From contig NZ_CP024628.1 in the NCBI RefSeq assembly GCF_024449095.1, positions 930,001-994,000 of the forward strand: a stretch of 64,000 nucleotides of DNA, read 5' to 3'. The notes below the pieces were generated by a model, which saw nothing but the letters and a program-made list of their open reading frames with translations, searched no databases and was not told the DNA's origin. Shown one piece after another: positions 16,619 to 25,604 of the stretch; position 1 is the first letter of the stretch, and each line of letters starts with the position of its first letter. The DNA comes from Vibrio coralliilyticus (GTDB taxonomy: Bacteria; Pseudomonadota; Gammaproteobacteria; Enterobacterales; Vibrionaceae). The position numbers were made by a program, and so were the translations under genes.

Positions 16619-18363
16619 AGAACCGTTTGCTGCCCAGCTAAGCTTGGCCAATGATAGTTTTCACCCGTTTTTTCGTCGAAGACTTCCAGCTCTGTAAACG
16701 AGTTTAAACTGGAATACAAACGAATGAACTCATTCAATACACTGACCAACAAGAACATATCACCTTCATTAACAAAGTAAGTAGAGTCGACTGTCAGAGT
16801 GAACTGAGTTCCTCGAATCGCCGTGCCTCGAAATACCCTGTCTGCTGGCTTCATTTCCGTTTTTTTGATTCCATCTAGGCGATGTATTGATGCACGATGG
16901 GCTTGACGGTCCACTCGGGAATGGAAGTCATACGTTGATAGAAGCACCTTAAGTACATCAATATTTGCTAATGAAAGGTAGTTTAGCGACATATTGGCAA
17001 TCAATTGCCATTGCAACTCTCCGTTCACCTGTGGGCTCACCGATTGAGTTGGTTTGGTAATGTTTGTAAAGCTCGCATATGTCGGTGAATTGTGCGACGT
17101 ATAAGTCACATCGCCGACAGACAAACGCTCTGCCAAATCGCCATTACTGCACGTCAACTTCATTAATACCGTTTCTGAGCCTAAATCTGCAATATCACTG
17201 TTATGGGTATGGAAAGAGATATAGCGCTCCAGACCACGACCACTGACTCGCTCAGAGACTTTCGTCTTATAGAATTCTCTTTTGTCACGTTGATTGATCT
17301 GATGCTCAAACGATTCAAACTCGATAAGCTTCTTACGACTGCGTTCGTTTTTACTCCATGTCTCTACATTCTCAATCGAGTACACTTCATAATGCTCTTG
17401 GTTACTGCTTTGTGGTCGAACTTTATATTCACTTCGACGGTGTTCCAAACGGATAGGATCACCATCTTTATGGAATAGATTGACAGACGGCGTACAGTGC
17501 AAGCGTAAATGTTTATTCTTTAACACCACTTCAGAAGGTAACGCTCTCTTAAACACAAACGAGACTTTGACCGTTGAACGCTGAGGAATACCACTCAACC
17601 ATTCTAAACCGGTCACATCAAAGAACATGAACTTCTCTGGTAAAGAAAAATATTCTTGAAGCAAACGATACCCAGCAAACGAGTTAGCGCCATAAGGAAG
17701 AATCGCTTCATCATCGCCAAAACCCACAGGCTTTATATTGCTTGCAGGCAATTTATGCTTGTAACCGCCTCCTACATCAAGCTCAATGTAATCGAGATAG
17801 CGAAACAACCATAAATATAAAGTACGCGTTATATGCACCTCACCATGCAAATAGAATCGCAGCGAGTCCATCTTCAATCTAGATAACTCTTGCCCATATT
17901 CTGCCGCAATGGTCACATCAACATTAGAACTGGTACGGCTATTAGATTGCTCGACATTAGTAATACTGACCGGATATAGAGCAACATCGTAACAGGTACG
18001 AAATAGACATTGCGTCCCTTCAACCTGCTCACTGGCCATTTCAACACCTCGCTTCACGACTGTTTTTTCCGTCACTCCCCCAACATGCGGGGAGAGTTCA
18101 GAAATACACATCGACGGTACCGAACGCATATAATGAGGCCAAAGCAACGTCATTAAAGACTGAGTTAACTCCGGCAGTTCATCATCAATTTTTTCTCGAA
18201 TACGTCCGGTTAGAAAGGCAAAACCTTCCAGCAAACGTTCGACATCTGGGTCGTAAACGCCTTCTCCCAGAAAGTTCGTTAACTTAGGGTGATATTTTGC
18301 AAACTCACTCCCTGCTTCACGGAGATAAGAAAGTTCATCCTGAAAATATTTACTGCTGCTCAC
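16615..18363 (-). CDS. tssF: T6SS baseplate protein TssF
   Basis: TssF is the main wedge protein of the baseplate and binds TssG and TssK. The 582-residue length is typical. The N-terminus SSSKYFQDELSYLREAGSEF, followed by FAKYHPKLTNFLGEGVYDPD and VERLLEGFAFLTGRI, is diagnostic. The C-terminal GTAIRGTQFTLTVDSTYF and EGDMFLLVSVLNEF segments complete the match. Translation starts with GTG at 18363, supported by a GGAG ribosome site about 8 bases upstream. It is coupled to tssG by a four-base overlap and lies 17 bases after tssE. Confidence 0.96.
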   Translation of the reverse strand: MSSSKYFQDELSYLREAGSEFAKYHPKLTNFLGEGVYDPDVERLLEGFAFLTGRIREKIDDELPELTQSLMTLLWPHYMRSVPSMCISELSPHVGGVTEKTVVKRGVEMASEQVEGTQCLFRTCYDVALYPVSITNVEQSNSRTSSNVDVTIAAEYGQELSRLKMDSLRFYLHGEVHITRTLYLWLFRYLDYIELDVGGGYKHKLPASNIKPVGFGDDEAILPYGANSFAGYRLLQEYFSLPEKFMFFDVTGLEWLSGIPQRSTVKVSFVFKRALPSEVVLKNKHLRLHCTPSVNLFHKDGDPIRLEHRRSEYKVRPQSSNQEHYEVYSIENVETWSKNERSRKKLIEFESFEHQINQRDKREFYKTKVSERVSGRGLERYISFHTHNSDIADLGSETVLMKLTCSNGDLAERLSVGDVTYTSHNSPTYASFTNITKPTQSVSPQVNGELQWQLIANMSLNYLSLANIDVLKVLLSTYDFHSRVDRQAHRASIHRLDGIKKTEMKPADRVFRGTAIRGTQFTLTVDSTYFVNEGDMFLLVSVLNEFIRLYSSLNSFTELEVFDEKTGENYHWPSLAGQQTVL

Positions 18364-18380
18364 GAAGATTTCTCCTGAGT

Positions 18381-18791
18381 TTACACGTTAAACTTACCGT
18401 CAACGCCCATGAACACATTGATAGACATTGGTACCTGACCACCGTTGTGGGAAACCTCACCAGTGATGCCGAAACTCAGCTGTAAGGGATTATGAAAGTC
18501 TTGCCTGTACGTCACTTCGACGTTGCCTAGTCGAGGCTCAAACTTATGAATAGTGGTGCGAATGTTCTGCTGAATATGACGCACAAGGTTTGACTGACTG
18601 GCTAGAACATCATTGAAGTCTGGAAGACCATAATCATTGTCTATCATTGCATTCCCGGCATGCGTATTAAGCAGATCCGCGAGATGAATGTGAATCGATT
18701 CTATAAGATGTTTATGAGATACAACTTTTTCGTAGCAGTTTTTGGGTTCACCCAATTCTATGCGTTCGAGTAAGCGATAACCTTTTTCCAT
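18381..18791 (-). CDS. tssE: T6SS baseplate protein TssE (gp25-like)
   Basis: TssE is a small homologue of phage T4 gp25 that links the baseplate to the first ring of sheath. The 136-residue protein shows family features: the N-terminal LLERIELGEP, the HIHLADLLNTHAGNAMIDND segment that matches the L-x-x-L-L-N-T-R-x-G region, and the late EPRLGNVEV motif. A TTG four codons upstream is also in frame, but it lies in the T-run of the terminator hairpin after tssC, so the ATG at 18791 is the better start. Because the hairpin sits just before it, tssE-tssF-tssG should be expressed at a lower level than tssB and tssC. Confidence 0.94.
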   Translation of the reverse strand: MEKGYRLLERIELGEPKNCYEKVVSHKHLIESIHIHLADLLNTHAGNAMIDNDYGLPDFNDVLASQSNLVRHIQQNIRTTIHKFEPRLGNVEVTYRQDFHNPLQLSFGITGEVSHNGGQVPMSINVFMGVDGKFNV

Positions 18792-18801
18792 ACTGAATCC
18801 C

Positions 18802-18831
18802 AAAAAGAGCGGCCAGCAAAGCTGGCCGCTC
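18802..18831 (-). terminator. Strong hairpin with T-run between tssC and tssE
   Basis: On the minus strand a perfect 11-bp stem (GAGCGGCCAGC / GCTGGCCGCTC, loop TTT) is followed by TTTTT. It begins about 22 bases after the tssC stop and ends about 11 bases before the tssE ATG. No promoter is evident between it and tssE, so it probably acts as a partial terminator that keeps sheath proteins in excess over baseplate proteins. Confidence 0.85.
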
Positions 18832-18853
18832 GAAACTTAAATAAACACTCTGA

Positions 18854-20329
18854 TTACTGATCTAGTTTACCAACTAGAGACAGATCGAAGCTTGCACCCA
18901 TGTACTTGAAGTGCGGACGAACAGACATTGATACTTTGTACCAGCCTGGATCGCCTTCAACGTCAGAGACTTCAACCTTCGCAGCGCGAAGTGGGCGACG
19001 ACCACGTACTTCTGCTGGCGGGTTTTCCTGGTCAGAAACGTACTGACGAATCCATTTGTTTAGTTCGATCTCTAGATCAGAACGCTCTTTCCAAGAGCCA
19101 ATTTGCTCACGTTGTAGCACTTTGATGTAGTGAGCAAGACGGTTGATGATGAACATATACGGCAGCTGTGTACCCAGCTTGTAGTTCATTTCCGCGTTTT
19201 TGCCTTCTGGCGTATTCGCATAAACCTTAGGCTTCTGGATAGAGTTTGCTGAGAAGAACGCAGCATTATCTGAACCTTTACGCATCGTCAAAGCGATAAA
19301 GCCTTCTTCTGCTAGTTCGAACTCACGACGGTCAGAAACTAGGATCTCTGTTGGGATCTTGGTTTCGATCTGGCCCATTGACTCATAGTTGTATACAGGC
19401 AAGTCAAATACCGCGCCACCACTTTGAGGACCAATGATGTTTGGACACCAGCGGTACTTAGCAAAAGATTCACTGATCTTAGATGCCATTGCGTACGCAG
19501 AGTTACCCCATAAGAAGTGGTTATGGTCGTCAGTCACTAGCTCATCGTAATCAAACGCTTTAATTGGGTTGTCTGCAACCGAGTAAGGGTTACGTAGCAT
19601 AAAGCGAGAAGTACATAGGCCTAGGTAGCGTGAATCTTCATGTTCACGTAGACCACGCCATTTCGTGTATTGTGGCCCTTCGAATACAGACTTAAGATCT
19701 TTCATGTTTGGTAGCTCTTCATAGCTATCCAGACCAAAGAACTTAGAAGAGGCAGACGTAATAAATGGTGCATGTGACATTGCACCAACATTTGCCATGT
19801 ATTCCATAAGCTTGATATCTGGGCTAGAAGAAGTCAGCTGGTAATCACAGATAACTGCACCCACTGGCTTACCACCAAATTGACCATATTCACGCGTATA
19901 GATCTGCTTATAGAGGCCAGATTTCACTACTTCAGGCGCATCCTCAAAGTCATCCAGCATTTCGTCTTTCTTCGCTGAAATCAATTCAATAAGGATGTTT
20001 TCACGGAAATCAGTGTGATCAACCAAGTACTTAAGACCACGCCACGTAGACTCGATAGCTTGCACTTCTTCGTTGTGAAGAATGGCATCTACCTGCTTAG
20101 ACAACTTCTGATCAATCTCGCTGATCATAAGATCAACCAAGGATTGGTCAACTTTCTCAGCAGAGTTATTGCTTAAAAGTTCACCGATGAACGCTTCAAC
20201 ACCACGCTTGGCTACGTCAAAACCTTCATCACTTGGCTTTAGTCGTGTTTCATTAAGAATGCTGTCCAGAAGAGAACCAGACTCGGCTAACGCCGCTTCT
20301 TGTTCTGGAGCTTGTGCTTCTGCTGTCAT
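18854..20329 (-). CDS. tssC: T6SS sheath large subunit TssC (VipB)
   Basis: TssC forms, with TssB, the contractile sheath around the Hcp tube. The 491-residue length is exact for the family. Hallmarks include the VDQSLVDLMISEIDQKLSKQ region, EVQAIESTWRGLKYLVD, REYGQFGGKPVGAVICDY, and the C-terminal SVRPHFKYMGASFDLSLVGK ending. It lies nine bases after tssB in the usual tssB-tssC order. ClpV, encoded at 31535-34207, disassembles the contracted sheath. A strong hairpin follows the stop codon. Confidence 0.98.
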   Translation of the reverse strand: MTAEAQAPEQEAALAESGSLLDSILNETRLKPSDEGFDVAKRGVEAFIGELLSNNSAEKVDQSLVDLMISEIDQKLSKQVDAILHNEEVQAIESTWRGLKYLVDHTDFRENILIELISAKKDEMLDDFEDAPEVVKSGLYKQIYTREYGQFGGKPVGAVICDYQLTSSSPDIKLMEYMANVGAMSHAPFITSASSKFFGLDSYEELPNMKDLKSVFEGPQYTKWRGLREHEDSRYLGLCTSRFMLRNPYSVADNPIKAFDYDELVTDDHNHFLWGNSAYAMASKISESFAKYRWCPNIIGPQSGGAVFDLPVYNYESMGQIETKIPTEILVSDRREFELAEEGFIALTMRKGSDNAAFFSANSIQKPKVYANTPEGKNAEMNYKLGTQLPYMFIINRLAHYIKVLQREQIGSWKERSDLEIELNKWIRQYVSDQENPPAEVRGRRPLRAAKVEVSDVEGDPGWYKVSMSVRPHFKYMGASFDLSLVGKLDQ

Positions 20330-20338
20330 AATACCCTC

Positions 20339-20848
20339 TTATTCAGCCTTTTCAGCATCTTGGCTCTCACCAAGGCTGAGTTCTTCTAGTAGTTTCTTAC
20401 GAGCTTCTTCGTCCTGAAGAACGGCAGCGATCTTCTTACGGAAAGCAGGAACGTTACCTAGTGGGCCTTTCAACGCAACCAGTGCTTCACGAAGCTCTAG
20501 TAGGCTGTTTAGTTCTGGAACACTTTTAGCAATCGCCTCAGGGGAGAAGTCCTTCATGTTCGTAAACGTTAGATCAACGCCAAGCTGTGCACCTTCTTCA
20601 TCAGTAAGACGGTTTTCAACGTTAACTTTTAGATTTGGCGCGTAGCCTTCCAAAACCTCGTCAAAGTTGTCTTTGTCAATGTTGATTGGCGTACGTTCTT
20701 CGATTGGTGTCTCATCAGAGCGTGCTGTAAAGTCACCAACAACCATCATATTCAGCGGCAGTTCAACGTCTTCTTGCGCATCACCAGTTGCTGGAACATA
20801 ACGGATATTAATTCGCTCTTTAGGAGCTACCGAGCCATCGCGTGACAT
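20339..20848 (-). CDS. tssB: T6SS sheath small subunit TssB (VipA)
   Basis: TssB pairs with TssC in the contractile sheath. The 169-residue protein contains the family landmarks: SRDGSVAPKERINIRYVPAT at the start, LPLNMMVVGDFT, and the EERTPINIDKDNFDEVLEG segment. The helical C-terminus carries the region used for ClpV and TssC contacts. It lies 26 bases after tssA and nine bases ahead of tssC. No irregularities. Confidence 0.98.
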   Translation of the reverse strand: MSRDGSVAPKERINIRYVPATGDAQEDVELPLNMMVVGDFTARSDETPIEERTPINIDKDNFDEVLEGYAPNLKVNVENRLTDEEGAQLGVDLTFTNMKDFSPEAIAKSVPELNSLLELREALVALKGPLGNVPAFRKKIAAVLQDEEARKKLLEELSLGESQDAEKAE

Positions 20849-20874
20849 AATTAGTTCCTTATCTAATTGTGTAG

Positions 20875-22440
20875 TTAGTTATAGATTGACTCCCACTCCT
20901 CAAACTTTGCAGGCAACAGCTCCTTGCTTGGATACAGCTGCTTCAGAATTTTTTGAGTTAATTCATCTAATTGCAAAGAAAGGTGTGGTTCCCAGCTGCT
21001 CAGGCGCATTTCGTCCCTGATAGACCATAACTTTTCAAGATAAGGTAAACAGAGCGCGTAAAGTCCAACAGCTTGGTAAGCTTTCACGATTTGTAAATGC
21101 AGCATGAACTGCCCTCGCCCAGAACTATCTAGTTCTAAGTTTTGTGCAACTTCAGCTACGCGTTCTCCCAAGTTTTCGAGAGTAACATCGTCCATTGACA
21201 CCAAATCGCCTTCTTGCACGACCACACTAGGTAACATTTGTTGACCTGCACTGGACGTTGATGAGCTTGCTTTATTAAGCCACTCAACCGTTGCTTCGTT
21301 GGCAAATGGAATCGAATTTTTGAATGACAGAGCCTCAATGCCCGGTAAAGATTGGGCGAAAGCTTTAACCTCTTCAGATACTGCTTGCGCCGCCTCTTCA
21401 AGACTCAAATTTTTGAGCATCTGATAAACATAGTAATGACCAGTAAGCCAGAAAGGCGCATCGGTCAAAGTACGCTCTAGTCGTTTAATAGTATCAATAT
21501 CACTTTCTTGCTTTGCTTTGTCTCGATATTCGGATTGTTTGTCCTGAGACACAGCAAGAATTAAAGGCGTTTCATTGTTCTGATGGTCTGGCAACTCTTC
21601 GATGTCTGACCAAGTCAAATGTCTGTGAATACGGTAAGAGAGCGGCAGTTCAGGCTCGGAGCCCAAAATCATTTCCGCTACCTTTTTCAGCGTTCGTTTA
21701 GAAGCTGTAGGTGAAGAAAAGTCGGTGTCGACATCCACTTCTCTTTGCGGTCGACTTACAGGTTTCACAGTACTTGGTTTAGCAACTACAGGCTTAGCTT
21801 GCGTTGGCTCTGGTAAAGGTTGACTTTCAGGTTTAGGTTGTGAAACTTCAATTGGAGCCTGTTCAGCCTCTGGCTCAGAAGATACCGCATGTGCCTCGTC
21901 AACTCCTGCGGATTGAAGTAGACGATTTAGCTCACTACGCAATTCAAAGAAATCCGCCTCAGAATCTTGGAATACTTCATCAAAATGGCGTTGAATCTCT
22001 TCCACTGCATCATTACAACGTGATAGCGCATCCCATGAAAGTTGCTCGTTCGGTAGCTTAGGCAGAGCAAGCTTAAGCTGATGATTAAGCCACTCTACAG
22101 CACCGTCTCGGCCGCGCTTTCTGCGCGGGTATAAATCAGAGCCAAAGCGAACCAACGACTCGGCCAGCAATGAAAGGCCTTGCTCTAACCCCTGTAAGCC
22201 CTCACTTTCAACAAGAGAACGCGTCAGGTAACACATCGCTTTAAAATCTTTGCTGTGCTTAGTGATGACTTCGGTTGCATGATTTTGAACTACAGCCCAA
22301 TCGACCGTTTCGCCAAACAAAGAGCCGAATTTTTTGACTTCAGCTTCCATCATTTCGAAGCTGAACTCATAACGCGCGTCTTCACCCGCAGGCGAAGCGT
22401 CATTGATTGGTTCAAGGAGCGTATTAATTTCTTCAGACAT
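20875..22440 (-). CDS. tssA: T6SS baseplate/cap protein TssA
   Basis: TssA starts tube and sheath assembly and stays at the growing end. The 521-residue protein has the ImpA_N domain at the start (LLEPINDASPAGEDARYEFS, then SLLAESLVRFGSDLYP). A Pro/Gln-rich linker lies at about 190-240, and a C-terminal helical domain of the VasJ type contains LTGHYYVYQMLKNL. No membrane segment is visible, unlike the VasL-like paralogue at 10314-11645. The ATG at 22440 has an AAGGAG ribosome site; a GTG lies one codon earlier. The start comes directly after the kinase stop codon, so translation is likely coupled. Confidence 0.94.
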   Translation of the reverse strand: MSEEINTLLEPINDASPAGEDARYEFSFEMMEAEVKKFGSLFGETVDWAVVQNHATEVITKHSKDFKAMCYLTRSLVESEGLQGLEQGLSLLAESLVRFGSDLYPRRKRGRDGAVEWLNHQLKLALPKLPNEQLSWDALSRCNDAVEEIQRHFDEVFQDSEADFFELRSELNRLLQSAGVDEAHAVSSEPEAEQAPIEVSQPKPESQPLPEPTQAKPVVAKPSTVKPVSRPQREVDVDTDFSSPTASKRTLKKVAEMILGSEPELPLSYRIHRHLTWSDIEELPDHQNNETPLILAVSQDKQSEYRDKAKQESDIDTIKRLERTLTDAPFWLTGHYYVYQMLKNLSLEEAAQAVSEEVKAFAQSLPGIEALSFKNSIPFANEATVEWLNKASSSTSSAGQQMLPSVVVQEGDLVSMDDVTLENLGERVAEVAQNLELDSSGRGQFMLHLQIVKAYQAVGLYALCLPYLEKLWSIRDEMRLSSWEPHLSLQLDELTQKILKQLYPSKELLPAKFEEWESIYN

Positions 22441-22443
22441 CAC

Positions 22444-24438
22444 TTAGCTCCTTGCATCCGGCTGGTAGTCATGAATCGCACGTTTTACAGCCAATGCACC
22501 ACGGGCTGGCTTAGACTTTTTATGACTTTTTCGAATCGCATCGCTTGCCATACTGTTCAGCAACTCAGTCACTTCGCTGAATTTTTTCGGCGCATTCACT
22601 TCTAAATCGTTGAGAGAAGCATTGAGCTTCGCATTTTCAAATATGGCCTGTTCCGTCACTGTGCTGAAAAGAATGTACTCACTACGAGCAACTTTTAAAG
22701 CTCGGATCTTCGCGTTTAAATCTGGAGTGCTTCCGTAATACTGCTTTGCCGCTTCTGCTTGTTCGATTGCGCGAGTGTAATAATGCTGCTCTGCATTTGC
22801 ATCAATCGTTGCATAAACTTTATTCAATACGTTATTAGGCAAAACTTGACTGTAATAATACGACTCAGCTTGGTGATTCGCCCATGCAGTTTTCATGTAG
22901 TCATCTACCGCTTTGGCACGACCATTTAAAATCAAGTTCACTAACTCAGAATCTGGTTTACCTAAGTAATTTGTCACTTTCTGAGCTTCAATGGTCAGCT
23001 TGTTAAGATTTGACATCACCTGATTAAAAGAGCGTTCGGATTTAGCAAACAACACGCCATCGTTATTTAGATTCTCATGGAGTGATACGAGCTGAGTACG
23101 GATGTCCCTCAATGCAACTGGAATATGACTCGCCACTTCCCTGCGCTCATTCAAAGATTCTTCATTATTCTGATAGACATTAAGTAATTTGGTTTGTTGG
23201 ACTCGATATGCATCGCGGTAAGGTGCCATCATAACCACATCATTCGACATATCATCCAGTGCGTACTCAATCTCCCACGGAGGCTGAGCAAGAAATGAGG
23301 CGGTTTGAGCTGGCTTAATTTTATTGACTAACACCGACGGATCAGTAAAACCTGGCTTTGCTGAAGGCTTCCATTCTGGCTGCAAATAATCATAAAAGTA
23401 GGTACCAGTAACCAATACAACGGATGCCACTAACGCTGCTTCCAAATACTTAAACCGACCCAATGCAAATTTATCCGCCACACTGTGCTGCGTTAAGACA
23501 AGATCAGCGTTTCGTAAATTCGAAAAGATTGGAGCACTGTTATCGGATTTGAGTGCCTGTGTATCGATACGAGCAAGTGCCTGCGCAAAAGAGATCGCGG
23601 TATAGCCATGCTCTCTAGGTTTGTTGATGACATTTTTAAGCAGTGACCAGACATGTTTTGGAATCAATTGGCAGCGCTTGTTTTGACCTAATAACTGACG
23701 CCAAACATCACCATAAGATGATCCCAAGAAGAGATGACCTGTCAACAAGGCTAAAGAGTAGACATCGTCCTGAGGCTTAGCAATACCGCTTTCGACGTAC
23801 ATTGGTGAAGCATAATTCATGCTTACTTCTGCTGGCCCTTGCGATTCATCTGTATAACGAGCCGCGCCAAAATCGATTAGCTTAACGCTATCATCTTCGC
23901 CAACAAGTACATTCGCAGGTTTAATATCTAAATGGCAGACACCTCGGGTATGCATATACTCTAGCGCACCAGCGAGCTGATAAACGAGCCAAGCAATATG
24001 ATCGTGTCTAAAGCCTTTCTTTGAGTGTCTTTCTATTTTCTCAGCAAGAGACTCACCATGTATCCATTCATACATGATGTAAGGGCGATCAAACTCATTG
24101 CCGATCTTAATAAAGTCAGCAACGCTAGGGTGTTGAGAGATTTCAAGCTTGCTTGCTTCACCAACCAGTAGCGAGTGTTCGTGACTAGATGTCCCTTCAT
24201 TGGCAACTTTACAACAGACCTGCTTATCAGGCTCACCTTGCTTCGCGAGGTGGTACAATGTCGTATTACCATTTTTTGAAGGAAAAGACTCCAGTACATC
24301 GAATTGAGAGAATAAAACATATTCCAACTTAGGCTTATTTCTTTGTGCTTCCTGCTGCTCTAACTGTTTTTTTCTCTCAATCGCTTTATGAACTAATTGA
24401 TTGATATAGCTGTCGCTTGATCCATTTTGATCAGACAC
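22444..24438 (-). CDS. ppkA: T6SS Ser/Thr protein kinase (PpkA-like) with one membrane segment
   Basis: A 664-residue Hanks-type kinase. All catalytic positions are present: Lys77 in VCCK, Glu94, the catalytic loop HLDIKPAN with Asp171, Lys173 and Asn176 (HLD in place of HRD), and the metal-binding Asp189 of DFG. One membrane segment lies at about 330-350 (ALVASVVLVTGTYFYDYL), followed by a long helical, probably periplasmic, domain. In other species PpkA phosphorylates the FHA protein to switch on T6SS assembly, and an FHA partner is encoded at 7818-9209. No matching PppA phosphatase or TagF is found in this window. Translation begins at GTG 24438. A candidate promoter lies just upstream, so this gene may start a separate transcript through tssA to tssG. 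Confidence 0.9.
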   Translation of the reverse strand: MSDQNGSSDSYINQLVHKAIERKKQLEQQEAQRNKPKLEYVLFSQFDVLESFPSKNGNTTLYHLAKQGEPDKQVCCKVANEGTSSHEHSLLVGEASKLEISQHPSVADFIKIGNEFDRPYIMYEWIHGESLAEKIERHSKKGFRHDHIAWLVYQLAGALEYMHTRGVCHLDIKPANVLVGEDDSVKLIDFGAARYTDESQGPAEVSMNYASPMYVESGIAKPQDDVYSLALLTGHLFLGSSYGDVWRQLLGQNKRCQLIPKHVWSLLKNVINKPREHGYTAISFAQALARIDTQALKSDNSAPIFSNLRNADLVLTQHSVADKFALGRFKYLEAALVASVVLVTGTYFYDYLQPEWKPSAKPGFTDPSVLVNKIKPAQTASFLAQPPWEIEYALDDMSNDVVMMAPYRDAYRVQQTKLLNVYQNNEESLNERREVASHIPVALRDIRTQLVSLHENLNNDGVLFAKSERSFNQVMSNLNKLTIEAQKVTNYLGKPDSELVNLILNGRAKAVDDYMKTAWANHQAESYYYSQVLPNNVLNKVYATIDANAEQHYYTRAIEQAEAAKQYYGSTPDLNAKIRALKVARSEYILFSTVTEQAIFENAKLNASLNDLEVNAPKKFSEVTELLNSMASDAIRKSHKKSKPARGALAVKRAIHDYQPDARS

Positions 24439-24479
24439 GTTTTACTCTTTAGCCAACTAATAATAATAACTAGGGGGGC

Positions 24480-24509
24480 ATATTAATTATTTTGAATATT
24501 GTTTTTCAA
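24480..24509 (-). promoter_or_regulatory. Candidate sigma-70 promoter for the kinase-tssA-tssG segment
   Basis: On the minus strand TTGAAA (24509-24504) is followed after 18 bases by TAATAT (24485-24480), about 40 bases before the kinase start. It lies in the only sizeable gap (212 bases) of the long block from hcp to tssG. Both boxes are imperfect, so this is a candidate only. Confidence 0.4.
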
Positions 24510-24650
24510 CTGTGTAAAAATAAAAAGCCCACTATATCTATCAATTTAGTCAGAATGACGGTAGAACCGATAAAACATGTTTCTCTTTGACAGCTTAAAT
24601 ATAAATCTATTATTAGCTGGGAGCCATATCATGGCACAGCTTAGCATCGG

Positions 24651-25604
24651 TTACTTATAGTCACACAAAGACATTCTTAATAAGCCACGATCGCCATTTA
24701 GCCCATACATGAACAAAGATGCAGAGTCAGATGATTTGTGCACTTGAGTGAAACTACCAAGCAAAGCCATCGCTGATGATTGACCTAGCGTCCCCCATAA
24801 ATCATTGATAAGAAAAGGCTGTTGCGGGTTAGTGAATTTCTCTGCTCGTGCTCCTAAAGCGAAACCATAATCTTCCGTATTATTCCTAGAGTTATTCATA
24901 TCTGAATAAACACGGCCTAAATGTTCAAACGCTTCACCAGCCTTGCGAACTAAACGCATCATGCCTCTGCGATCTGACGTGTTCCACTCAGCAATAAAGT
25001 ATTCTAATGAAGCAATAGGTTTCAATTTGAGGGTCTCAATAATGTTTTTTTTAGTGAAAATGACACCTGCTCCCCCTTCACTGGGAATTAGCCCCCAAGG
25101 ATTTTGACTTCCCATGACTTTGGACTCTGCAATGAGCGAATCCAAATCACAAAATAGAGAATCAACAGCAATACAAATTACCGCATCTTGTTGGTTGAGC
25201 ACGCTTAATGAGTCATGAATAAATCGGGGACCACCTACATGGGAGATATCGATCTTTGATAGCCACTTAGCATGCTCACTTTCTTCTATCCAACTAAGTA
25301 AACGGTTATTTTCTATCGACTCTGGGACAGAAATTATGACAGGAACAGGTTTAAGAGTTTTCGGTAACTTACTTAACATAGAAGAAAGCAGTGTATCGAT
25401 CATATCGACAGCCCTGTCTTGCTTCTCCTCTCCTTTAATAAAGTCAGCTTTGGCGTAAGTATACTTATCGATTCCGTTTTCATCAGCTTGCTGATTAAAG
25501 CGAGCTAAATCCGCTTTAGCTACTGCCAATGAAATATCTAAATTCATCCCCATTGGGGTCAGTACATCAACATCCAAAACATATCGACCATAAACATTAC
25601 TCAT
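24651..25604 (-). CDS. Beta-ketoacyl-synthase-like protein of the T6SS accessory set, catalytic residues not evident
   Basis: A 317-residue protein with traces of the thiolase/ketosynthase fold: an opening with VDVLTPMGMNLD (compare the V-T-G-x-G-x-x-T start of ketosynthases), a central VICIAVDSLFCDLDSLIAE and an IPSEGGAGVIFTKK segment like the E-G-A-G/A region. I do not find a normal catalytic Cys-His-His set, and it is shorter than true synthases (about 410), so it is probably not an enzyme. It lies between the DUF2169 gene, which it overlaps by four bases (ATGA), and the kinase. Such proteins are found beside DUF2169 and VgrG genes in T6SS loci and may help load cargo. The function is unknown. 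Confidence 0.65.
   Translation of the reverse strand: MSNVYGRYVLDVDVLTPMGMNLDISLAVAKADLARFNQQADENGIDKYTYAKADFIKGEEKQDRAVDMIDTLLSSMLSKLPKTLKPVPVIISVPESIENNRLLSWIEESEHAKWLSKIDISHVGGPRFIHDSLSVLNQQDAVICIAVDSLFCDLDSLIAESKVMGSQNPWGLIPSEGGAGVIFTKKNIIETLKLKPIASLEYFIAEWNTSDRRGMMRLVRKAGEAFEHLGRVYSDMNNSRNNTEDYGFALGARAEKFTNPQQPFLINDLWGTLGQSSAMALLGSFTQVHKSSDSASLFMYGLNGDRGLLRMSLCDYK

Noticed and set aside
24632..24648. TGGCAC-type sigma-54 look-alike on the plus strand
   Set aside because: The GC of the -12 element is one base out of register and no plus-strand gene follows.
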